Positions 17,480 to 23,989 of a stretch of 64,000 nucleotides of DNA are shown here, piece after piece. Source of the DNA: Streptomyces griseoflavus (GTDB lineage: Bacteria > Actinomycetota > Actinomycetes > Streptomycetales > Streptomycetaceae); contig NZ_BMUC01000001.1 of assembly GCF_014649995.1 (NCBI RefSeq), positions 1,189,724 to 1,253,723 on the forward strand, in the 5' to 3' direction. Every line of letters begins with the position of its first letter. Position 1 is the first letter of the stretch. The notes under the pieces are model-generated. The model saw only the letters and a list, made by a program, of their open reading frames with translations, did not search any database and was not told the origin of the DNA. The translations under genes and the position numbers were made by a program.

Positions 17480-17511
17480 ACGCCCCCGCCGGTCGTCACC
17501 GGCGGGGGCGT
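17480..17511. terminator. Bidirectional terminator between convergent esterase and pectate lyase genes
   Basis: ACGCCCCCGCCGGT at 17480-17493 pairs perfectly over 14 bp with 17498-17511 around a CGTC tetraloop. It sits between the esterase stop (17450) and the end of the minus-strand PL3 gene (17611). Confidence 0.85.
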
Positions 17512-17610
17512 CCGTCGGGCCGGCCGAGTGGGGGCTCGGTCACGGCCTCCGGTGCGCGTCCGAGGGGGGCTCGGACGGCGCGAACCGGCCCGGAGGGCCG
17601 GGCCGGCCGG

Positions 17611-18447
17611 TCACTCGTAGGTGACGTCCGCGGCCTTGAAGTCGCAGGTCTTGCCGTACGGGCCGACCGGCGACAGCTTCTTGGGCTCCTTGCCGGAGCT
17701 GTTGCCGGTGTAGCGGGCGCAGGTCTCGGTCTTCTTCTTGCCGTCGCCGTGGATGCGGACGTTGCGCAGGGTGGCCGTGTCCCCGTAGTTCTCGTTGACG
17801 CCGACGATCGACTTGCCGGGCGCGACCACGTCGATGTCGTTCAGCACGATCGTGCGCTTGTACTGCTTCTTGCAGTTGCCGCAGGAGCGCACCAGCTTGC
17901 CGAAGTCCTCGACCCGGAAGCCGGTCACGGTGAGCGTGCCGGCGCCGTTGAACTGCAGCACCTTGTCGTCGGCCTTCTTCGCCCCGCCGCCGATCACCTT
18001 GTACTGCGCCGACGACGACGTGCCCTTGAAGCTGGCCGCGTCCTCGCCGACGTCCAGCCACCACACGTTCTGCAGGGTGCAACTGCCCTTGCAGTGCACG
18101 CCGTCGGCGGCGGGCGTGCCGATGATGACGTTCTTCAGCGTGGCACCGTCGGCCAGCTCGAAGACGGGGTCCTGGCCCTCGTCCTGGCTGTCGCCGCCCA
18201 GGGCGCCGGTGCCGTAGAACTTCTTCATGCCGCCGTCGTAGACACCGGAGACCGGAACGGTCTTCGACACCGGCTTGCTGCCGGTGTCGGACGGCCAGGA
18301 CGAGGAGGCGGCGCCCGCGGTCGACAGCATCGACGTGGTGACGATCGCCGCACCCGTGATGCCGAGCGCGGACATCCCGGCGATCAGGGCCCGCCGCCCG
18401 GTGGTGCGGCGGCGGTGGGAGGCGCGCTGTTCGGCTCGTGCAGTCAT
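17611..18447 (-). CDS. Secreted pectate lyase, polysaccharide lyase family 3
   Basis: 278 aa, ATG at 18447. A long basic N-terminus (RASHRRRTTGRR) precedes a hydrophobic segment ending near AGAASS (about residue 48), a Sec signal or anchor. The mature part is a small right-handed beta-helix with PL3 motifs: DGVHCKGSCTLQNVWW, the Lys/Asp-rich VGEDAASFKG, and paired cysteines (RSCGNCKK, TCARYTG, KTCDFKA). PL3 enzymes cut low-methylated pectate with calcium. It lies downstream of the ECF sigma and membrane-protein genes, and an ECF-like promoter motif is at 18485-18512. Confidence 0.92.
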   Translation of the reverse strand: MTARAEQRASHRRRTTGRRALIAGMSALGITGAAIVTTSMLSTAGAASSSWPSDTGSKPVSKTVPVSGVYDGGMKKFYGTGALGGDSQDEGQDPVFELADGATLKNVIIGTPAADGVHCKGSCTLQNVWWLDVGEDAASFKGTSSSAQYKVIGGGAKKADDKVLQFNGAGTLTVTGFRVEDFGKLVRSCGNCKKQYKRTIVLNDIDVVAPGKSIVGVNENYGDTATLRNVRIHGDGKKKTETCARYTGNSSGKEPKKLSPVGPYGKTCDFKAADVTYE

Positions 18448-18484
18448 GCCCGATTCCTTGCGTAAGAGAGTTGGTACGTCTCCT

Positions 18485-18512
18485 GGTCGCCACCGCCACC
18501 GGAAGGGTTGCC
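18485..18512 (-). promoter_or_regulatory. Candidate ECF-sigma promoter of the PL3 pectate lyase gene
   Basis: On the minus strand GGCAACC (18512-18506) is followed 15 bp later by GCGACC (18490-18485), about 40 bp upstream of the pectate lyase ATG. The AAC core resembles -35 elements of ECF sigma factors. With an ECF sigma gene next door it is a natural target, but recognition is inferred. Confidence 0.45.
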
Positions 18513-18531
18513 GCGTCCGGCGAACTTTTTT

Positions 18532-19386
18532 CTACGAACTTCCGCCGTCCGCCTCGTCCTTGTCGCGCTGGGCCGCGAAGTCGCCGCCGACCGCGTGCTG
18601 TCCGGCCCCGGCACCGGCCTCGGCCGTGTACCGGTCGCCCCCGGCGTCCCGGCCACCGCGTTCGTGGTTGTACTGGCCCGCGAACACCCACTCGCCCGCC
18701 GGGACGGTACGCCCCTTCTTCAGCGTCCAGGTGTAGAGGAGGAAGCCGTCCCGCTCGTCCACCGCGAGGTCGAAGTCGTCCTCGGGCAGGGAACGCCAGG
18801 CGCCCGTGGAGGACACCCCGCCGGTCTGCTGGATCCGCAGTTCCACGGTGAGCGCGGTCAGCGCGGTCCTCGTCCTCAGCGTCACATTGCTCTGCGCCCA
18901 GAACTCGTTGCTGTGCGGGTCCACCGAACCGTCCGACCACAAGGGACCGTCCTCGACCCCGGCCGGCGGCCGGGACGGTGCGGCGGACGAACTCGGCTTC
19001 CGGGAGGGAGCGGTGGCCGTGTCCCCGGGCGTGTCCGGGGCGTCCGGCGAGGGGTTCACCGGCGGCTCGGGCGGCCTGCTCGTCGCCTCCGGGGACGGTG
19101 TGGGCGTCGGCGAGACGGCCACCTGCCGCTGTGGTGTCCCCTCGTCCTTCACCGCCGACGCCACCGCGTAACCTCCGACCGCCAGCACCCCGGCCACCGC
19201 GGCCGTCGCGCTCGCCACCCGCACCCAGCCGAACAGCGGCGGACGGGCGGCCCGATGTTCCGGGCGGGCGGGGCCGGCCATGCCGCGCTCCACCCGCGCC
19301 AGCATGCGCTCCCGGTCCGGCTGGTGCGACCCGGCCGCCTCCCGCAGCCGGGCGCGCAGCTCCTCGTGCACGTCCCGCCGCATCAT
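18532..19386 (-). CDS. Membrane protein co-encoded with the ECF sigma factor (possible anti-sigma)
   Basis: 284 aa, ATG 19386 overlapping the sigma-factor stop (ATGA). Residues 1-50 are cytoplasmic and charged (MMRRDVHEELRARLREAAG) and lack the HxxxCxxC of zinc anti-sigma factors. One membrane helix follows (about 53-78), then a Pro/Ser/Thr-rich stalk of about 70 residues. The outer C-terminal domain of about 130 residues is rich in beta-like segments (TALTVELRIQQTGG, FLLYTWTLKKGRTVPAGEWVFAGQYNH). This is the layout of a single-pass sensor or anti-sigma factor with an outer domain that could sense polysaccharide. The anti-sigma role is inferred from the operon. Confidence 0.7.
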   Translation of the reverse strand: MMRRDVHEELRARLREAAGSHQPDRERMLARVERGMAGPARPEHRAARPPLFGWVRVASATAAVAGVLAVGGYAVASAVKDEGTPQRQVAVSPTPTPSPEATSRPPEPPVNPSPDAPDTPGDTATAPSRKPSSSAAPSRPPAGVEDGPLWSDGSVDPHSNEFWAQSNVTLRTRTALTALTVELRIQQTGGVSSTGAWRSLPEDDFDLAVDERDGFLLYTWTLKKGRTVPAGEWVFAGQYNHERGGRDAGGDRYTAEAGAGAGQHAVGGDFAAQRDKDEADGGSS

Positions 19387-19958
19387 CGGTCCCCTCCCGC
19401 GGCCTCGTCGGCCCGCGCGGTCGCCGCCACCGCCGCCTGAACCCGCCGCGGTACCTCCTGCGTGCCCAGCAGCCGCTGCAGTTCGGTCATCCCCTTCGAG
19501 GTCTGGCTCTTCACCGTACCCACCGAGATGCCCAGAGCCAGCGCGGTGTCCTTCTCCGAGAGGTCGAAGGCGTGCCGCAGCACCACGCACGCCCGCTTGC
19601 GGAACGGCAGCCGGCGCAGCGCCTCCTGCACGTCCACCACGCCCGGCACATCGGGATTCTCGGCGCGTTCCTCCCGCGGCGACCAGAACAGCGCGACCCT
19701 CCGCCGCTCGCGCACCGCGCTGCGGATCCGGGTGCGGGCCAGATTCGCCACCACGCCCCGGGCGTACGCGACCGGATGGTCGGCCGCGCGCACCCGGTCC
19801 CAGCGGTGCCACAACGCCAGCAGCGCGTCCGCGGCCAGGTCGTCGGCGATGTCCGCGTCACCCGTCAGCAGATGGGCCAGCCGGGACAGTTCGGCGTAGT
19901 GGCGTTCGAAGAACGCGTGGAACTCCGCCGCGGCGGTGTCGTCGACGACGGCGCCCAC
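19383..19958 (-). CDS. RNA polymerase sigma factor, SigE-like ECF family
   Basis: 191 aa from GTG 19958, chosen because GGGGAGG lies 6 bp upstream; an ATG at 20015 in frame lacks this. Region 2 is seen in LTGDADIADDLAADALLALWHRWDRVR, with AYARGVVANLARTRIRS following. Region 4 is QEALRRLPFRKRACVVLRHAFDLSEKDTALALGISVGTVKSQTSKGMTELQRLL, a helix-turn-helix for the -35 element. The stop overlaps the membrane protein gene. The gene order sigma, membrane protein, pectate lyase on one strand suggests a cell-surface signal controlling the lyase. Confidence 0.9.
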   Translation of the reverse strand: MGAVVDDTAAAEFHAFFERHYAELSRLAHLLTGDADIADDLAADALLALWHRWDRVRAADHPVAYARGVVANLARTRIRSAVRERRRVALFWSPREERAENPDVPGVVDVQEALRRLPFRKRACVVLRHAFDLSEKDTALALGISVGTVKSQTSKGMTELQRLLGTQEVPRRVQAAVAATARADEAAGGDR

Positions 19959-20076
19959 GGGCGACCTCCCCTCGCACAGCGTGAAGTCCGGAGCGTAGCA
20001 GCGCTCTTCGCTCACCTGTGCGGAGGGTCGAACGGCGTCCGGTCCGCCGGTCCGCCGAGCGCGCCGTGCGCGCGGT

Positions 20077-20114
20077 GACGGGGCCGCCCCCGGGGGGATG
20101 GGGGCGGCCCCGTC
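20077..20114. terminator. 15-bp perfect hairpin terminator
   Basis: GACGGGGCCGCCCCC at 20077-20091 pairs perfectly with 20100-20114 around an 8-nt loop. Read on the minus strand it follows the GNAT gene and the decayed penicillin-binding-protein stub, and was probably the latter's original terminator. Confidence 0.75.
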
Positions 20115-20143
20115 CGTACAGACGTACCGGCGGCGGGAAAGGT

Positions 20144-20310
20144 TCAGTCCCGCAGGGCCGCCTTCATCGTGGCCCTGGCGACCGGGGCCGCCGGACCGTT
20201 GCCGGGGCGTACGGCGTCCTGCTGTTGTTCTCGCCGTGCCGCGCGGTACCGGTCCTGCCGCCCACGGTGGCGCCGGAGATCCGCGCGTTCGACCCCGGAC
20301 CGGCCGGGTC
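20144..20310 (-). pseudogene. Relic of a penicillin-binding protein (C-terminal transpeptidase remnant)
   Basis: On the minus strand, from the end of the GNAT gene, one frame reads RISGATVGGRTGTARHGE and on to NNSRTPYA. This matches the KTGTA box and following GENNSGTPYAWF region of class B penicillin-binding proteins, with Arg replacing the catalytic Lys. Another frame then reads GPAAPVARATMKAALRD and stops at 20146-20144, like the last residues of the same proteins. About 30 residues between the two blocks are missing, the frame has shifted, and everything upstream of the box is gone. This is a decayed gene, not an expressed one. A terminator follows at 20077. Confidence 0.72.
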
Positions 20311-20782
20311 AGCCGTCCAGGGCGAGCACCAGCTCCTCGATCTCCCCGCCCCGCCCCGGCGCGTACGCCGTGGCCCGCCCGGAGACCTCGAAGCCGCAGC
20401 GCCGCAGCACCCGCAGCGACGCCTGGTTGTCGGCGGCCACCCGCGCGTACAGCGGGCGTTCGTCCACCTCGGCCAGCAGGGCGCGCAGCGCGGCCGTGGC
20501 GATGCCCTTGCCCCAGTGCGCGCGGTCGACCCAGTACGTCACCTCGCGCTCGCCCGCCTCCCCGTAGACGGCCGCGTTGCCGACCACGTCGCCGTCGCCG
20601 AGCACGGTGCGCGCCACGATCTCCGGCGAGCTGCGGATGCGGGCCCAGTGGGCGTCGAAGCGGTCCCGGTCGGCCGGGTCCTCGGGTGTGAAGGCGGCCA
20701 TGCGCAGCGCCTCCGGGTCGTTCAGCTGGCGGTAGAAGACCGGCAGATCGCTGTCGTGCACCGGCCGCAGGGCGATGTCCAC
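20309..20782 (-). CDS. GNAT family N-acetyltransferase
   Basis: 157 aa, ATG 20782. The RimJ/RimL-like fold is visible: N-terminal LRPVHDSDLPVFYRQLNDPEALRMAAF, VTYWVDRAHWGKGIATAALRALL with the acetyl-CoA-binding GKGIAT turn (about 92-97), and ARVAADNQASLRVLRRCGFEVSGRATAYA, where Asn contacts the cofactor. Members acetylate small amines or protein N-termini; the substrate is unknown. Its stop codon overlaps the edge of the PBP relic. The IclR gene ends 3 bp upstream, so the two may be co-transcribed. Confidence 0.88.
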   Translation of the reverse strand: MDIALRPVHDSDLPVFYRQLNDPEALRMAAFTPEDPADRDRFDAHWARIRSSPEIVARTVLGDGDVVGNAAVYGEAGEREVTYWVDRAHWGKGIATAALRALLAEVDERPLYARVAADNQASLRVLRRCGFEVSGRATAYAPGRGGEIEELVLALDG

Positions 20783-20785
20783 GGT

Positions 20786-21559
20786 TCAGAGCCTCCGGGT
20801 GGCCAGGGTCAGCCGGTCGCGGGCGTCGAACAGGGCGTCCTTGACCATCTGTTCGTGTGCGGGGGTGAGCCGGGCCACCGGCACCGAGCAGCTGATCGCG
20901 TCCCGCGCGGGCGTACGGTACGGGATCGCCACGCCGAAGCAGCGCAGCCCCAGCGTGTTCTCCTCGCGGTCCACGGCGAAGCCCTGCTCCCGCACCTGGT
21001 GCAGTTCCTCGATGAGCTTCTCCCGGTCGGTGATGGTGTGCTCGGTCAGGGCCGGCAGCGTCTCCGGGAGCATCTTGCGCACCTGTTCGTCGGAGTACGT
21101 GCTCAGCAGCGCCTTGCCCAGCGACGTGGAGTGCGCGGGCAGCCGGCGGCCGACCCGGGTGAAGGGGCGCAGGTAGTGCTGCGACTGGCGGGTGGCGAGG
21201 TAGACGACGTTGGTGCCGTCGAGCCGGGCGAGGTGGATGGTCTCGGTGGTGTCGTCCGAGAGCCGGTCCAGGGTGGGCCGGGCGGCCGCGACGACCTCGT
21301 CGCCGTCGATGTACGACGTGCCCACCAGCAGGGCGCGCACGCCGATGCCGTACCGCGTGCCCGTCGCGTCCGTCTCCACCCAGCCGAGCTCCACGAGCGT
21401 GCGGAGCAGCATGTAGAGGCTCGACTTGGGGTAGCCCACGGCCTCCTGGACCGCGGCCAGGGAGTGCATGCCGGGGCGCCCGGCGAAGTATTCGAGCAGT
21501 TCAACGGTCCGCACCGCGGACTTGACCTGCGACCCGCCGCCTGTCTCGCCAGCCGACAT
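20786..21559 (-). CDS. IclR family transcriptional regulator
   Basis: 257 aa. ATG 21559 chosen because the IclR fold starts directly after it; the open frame extends further upstream but crosses the promoter. The winged helix spans residues 10-75 (SAVRTVELLEYFAG, LAAVQEAVGYPKSSLYMLLRTLVELGWV). The effector domain from about 85 ends with the conserved ISCSVPVARLTPAHEQMVKDAL. It is divergent from the aldehyde dehydrogenase gene with 141 bp between, the classic arrangement for an IclR regulator of a catabolic gene, so it probably controls the last step of sugar-acid breakdown. Confidence 0.92.
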   Translation of the reverse strand: MSAGETGGGSQVKSAVRTVELLEYFAGRPGMHSLAAVQEAVGYPKSSLYMLLRTLVELGWVETDATGTRYGIGVRALLVGTSYIDGDEVVAAARPTLDRLSDDTTETIHLARLDGTNVVYLATRQSQHYLRPFTRVGRRLPAHSTSLGKALLSTYSDEQVRKMLPETLPALTEHTITDREKLIEELHQVREQGFAVDREENTLGLRCFGVAIPYRTPARDAISCSVPVARLTPAHEQMVKDALFDARDRLTLATRRL

Positions 21560-21622
21560 CGCCCTTGACCCCTTCGTTCGCCGGGAAATAGTCTCCGAAG
21601 CGCATTCATCTACAGAGACAGC

Positions 21623-21638
21623 GTTCAGCATATCGAAC
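21623..21638. promoter_or_regulatory. GTTC-N8-GAAC inverted repeat in the IclR/aldehyde dehydrogenase promoter region
   Basis: GTTC at 21623-21626 and GAAC at 21635-21638 are inverted arms in the 141-bp divergent promoter region, flanked by CAGCG and CGCTG that are offset by 1-2 bp. A candidate IclR operator on position and symmetry only. Confidence 0.3.
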
Positions 21639-21700
21639 ACCGCTGAGGGATGACGCACATACGGCGGCATCGCACGCGGCGATCAAGTGGAGGGACCCCG

Positions 21701-23230
21701 GTGGCAGCAGCACCAGTCTGGAGTGTCGACCCCCGAACCGGGAAGCAGCGCGAACAGGTTGCGGTGGAGGCCACAGCCCAGGAGGTGGACACCGCCGTCC
21801 GCGCCGCGCACGACGCGCGCGGCGCGCTGACGGACCGCGGTGTCCGCGCGGCCTTCCTGCGCACCGCCGCCGACGAGCTCGAGGCGGCCCGCGACCGGCT
21901 CGTCGAGGCCGCCGACGCGGAGACCGCGCTCGGCCCGGCCCGGCTCACCGGCGAACTCGCCCGCACCTGCTACCAGCTGCGGGCCTTCGCCCGCATCGTC
22001 GACGAGGGCGCCTTCCTCGACGTCGTCATCGACCACCCCGACGACACCGCCACCCCGCCCGTGCCGGACCTGCGCCGCTACAAGATCCCGCTGGGTGTCG
22101 TCGCCGTCTACTCGGCGTCCAACTTCCCCTTCGCGTTCTCCGTGGCCGGCGGCGACACCGCGAGCGCGCTCGCGGCCGGCTGCCCGGTCGTCGTCAAGGC
22201 CCACCCCGACCACCCGGCCCTGTCCGAGCTGGTCGCCGCGGTGCTGCGCCGGGCCGCCGCCCGGCACGACATCCCCGGCGGCGTCCTCGGCCTGGTGCAC
22301 GGCTTCGAGGCCGGCATCGCCCTGATCGAGCACCCGCTGGTCGCGGCCGCCGGCTTCACCGGCTCCGTCCGTGGCGGGCGCGCCCTCTTCGACGCGGCCG
22401 CCGCCCGGCCCGTACCGATCCCCTTCCACGGTGAACTGGGCTCCCTGAACCCGGTCGTCGTCACCGAGGCCGCCGCCGCCGAGCGCGGCGAGGCCATCGG
22501 CGCCGGGCTCGCCGGCTCGATGACGCTCGGCGTCGGCCAGTTCTGCGTCAAGCCCGGCCTGGTCCTCGCCCCCGCCGGACCGTCCGGCGACGCGCTGCTG
22601 AAGTCCCTGACGGAGGCGGTCAGCGACACCGAGGCGGGCGTCCTGCTCGATCACCGCATGCGCGACAACTTCGTCGCCGGCGTCGCCGAGCGCACCGGAC
22701 TGCCCGACGTGGAGTCCCCGGTGACCCCGGGCGCCGGCGGCGAGCACACCGTCAGCGCGGGCTTCCTCACCGTCCCCGCGAGCCGGCTGGCCGAGGAGGG
22801 CGCGCACGACCTGCTCCTGGAGGAGTGCTTCGGCCCGGTCACCGTGGTGGCCCGCTACGAGGACGACGACGAGGTGCGCGGTGTGCTGTCCCGGCTGCCG
22901 GGCAACCTCACGGCGACGGTCCAGCTGTCCGCCGCCGAGGCGGCCGGCGAGGGCCGCGGGGCCGAACTGGTGCGGGACCTGACACCGCTCGCGGGACGCG
23001 TCCTGGTGAACGGCTGGCCGACGGGCGTCGCGGTCGCCCCGGCACAGCACCACGGCGGCCCCTACCCGGCGACCACCTCCACCTCCACGTCGGTGGGCGG
23101 CACCGCCATCGAGCGCTGGCTGCGGCCGGTCGTCTACCAGGGCACCCCCGAGGCGCTGCTGCCCGCGGAGCTCAGGGACGACAACCCCCTGGGACTGCCC
23201 CGGAGGTTCAACGGCGGCCTGGAGCGCTGA
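21701..23230 (+). CDS. Aldehyde dehydrogenase (NADP+), 2-oxoglutarate semialdehyde dehydrogenase type
   Basis: 509 aa. GTG 21701 follows GGAGG at 21689. Catalytic residues: Asn141 (YSASNFPF), Glu245 (PFHGELGSLN) and nucleophile Cys282 (GVGQFCVKPG). Motifs such as LGVVAVYSASNFPFAFSVAGGDTASALAAGCPVVVKAHP and NGWPTGVAV belong to the branch of the superfamily containing 2,5-dioxovalerate (2-oxoglutarate semialdehyde) dehydrogenases. These make 2-oxoglutarate in the non-phosphorylating pentose and hexarate pathways. That matches the IlvD/DapA pair at 3.4-6.0 kb. It is divergent from an IclR regulator. Confidence 0.88.
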   Translation: MAAAPVWSVDPRTGKQREQVAVEATAQEVDTAVRAAHDARGALTDRGVRAAFLRTAADELEAARDRLVEAADAETALGPARLTGELARTCYQLRAFARIVDEGAFLDVVIDHPDDTATPPVPDLRRYKIPLGVVAVYSASNFPFAFSVAGGDTASALAAGCPVVVKAHPDHPALSELVAAVLRRAAARHDIPGGVLGLVHGFEAGIALIEHPLVAAAGFTGSVRGGRALFDAAAARPVPIPFHGELGSLNPVVVTEAAAAERGEAIGAGLAGSMTLGVGQFCVKPGLVLAPAGPSGDALLKSLTEAVSDTEAGVLLDHRMRDNFVAGVAERTGLPDVESPVTPGAGGEHTVSAGFLTVPASRLAEEGAHDLLLEECFGPVTVVARYEDDDEVRGVLSRLPGNLTATVQLSAAEAAGEGRGAELVRDLTPLAGRVLVNGWPTGVAVAPAQHHGGPYPATTSTSTSVGGTAIERWLRPVVYQGTPEALLPAELRDDNPLGLPRRFNGGLER

Positions 23231-23236
23231 GGACGC

Positions 23237-23899
23237 TCACCCCGCGGTCGGCTCCAGGCCCGCGTCCCGGGCCAGGAGCGCCGCCTGCACCCGGTTGTCG
23301 CAGTCGAGCTTGGTCAGGATGCGGCTGACGTACGTCTTCACCGTGGCCTCGCTCATGTGCAGCCGCGCGCCGGCGTCCGCGTTGGACAGGCCCTCGCCGA
23401 GCAGGGCCAGCACCTCGCGTTCGCGCCCGGTCAGGCCCGCCAGGCGCCGCCGCGCCTCCTCGCCGCGCACGGTGGCGGCGGGGGAGGCGAGGGTGTCCAC
23501 CACGTGCCGGGTGGCGGCCGGCGACAGATAGGCGTTGCCGGCCGCTGCCGCGCGGACCGCGTGGATCAGTTCCTGCGGCGCGGAGTCCTTCAGCAGGAAG
23601 CCCGCGCTGCCGTGGCCGAGCGCCCGCAGGACGTTGTCGCGTTCCCCGAACGTGGTCAGGATCAGCACCCGTACCGACGGCACGCAGCGGGCCATCTCGG
23701 CCAGCGCGGTCAGACCGTCCATCTCGGGCATCTGGATGTCCAGCAGGGCCACGTCGACCGCGGTGCGGCGCGCGGTCTCCACCGCCTCCCGGCCGTCGCG
23801 GGCCTCGGCGACGACATCGATGTCCTCGGCGGAGGTCAGGATCATCCTGATGCCGGCCCTGATGAGCGGCTCGTCGTCGGCGACGAGAACCCGGATCAC
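23237..23899 (-). CDS. Two-component response regulator, NarL/LuxR type
   Basis: 220 aa from GTG 23899, chosen because AGGAGG lies 4 bp upstream; a longer ATG start at 23929 would hide that site. Receiver domain: acidic pocket VADDEP near residue 8, phosphorylated Asp about 54 in DVALLDIQMPEMDG, Thr in LILTTFGE and Lys in FLLKDSAP. The C-terminal LuxR helix-turn-helix is LTGREREVLALLGEGLSNADAGARLHMSEATVKTYVSRILTKL. Its partner kinase gene ends 90 bp upstream on the same strand. Confidence 0.93.
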   Translation of the reverse strand: MIRVLVADDEPLIRAGIRMILTSAEDIDVVAEARDGREAVETARRTAVDVALLDIQMPEMDGLTALAEMARCVPSVRVLILTTFGERDNVLRALGHGSAGFLLKDSAPQELIHAVRAAAAGNAYLSPAATRHVVDTLASPAATVRGEEARRRLAGLTGREREVLALLGEGLSNADAGARLHMSEATVKTYVSRILTKLDCDNRVQAALLARDAGLEPTAG

Positions 23900-23989
23900 A
23901 CGGCCTCCTGCGCGGGGTCGGTAGGACAAGATGACGGAGCCCGCCCATCATGCCCGATCCCGCCCCCCGTGCGGACGCGTACCGCGGGC

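Noticed and set aside
19959-20015. Upstream ATG start for the ECF sigma factor
   Set aside because: The GTG at 19958 has GGGGAGG 6 bp upstream, while the 19 extra residues match no sigma region.
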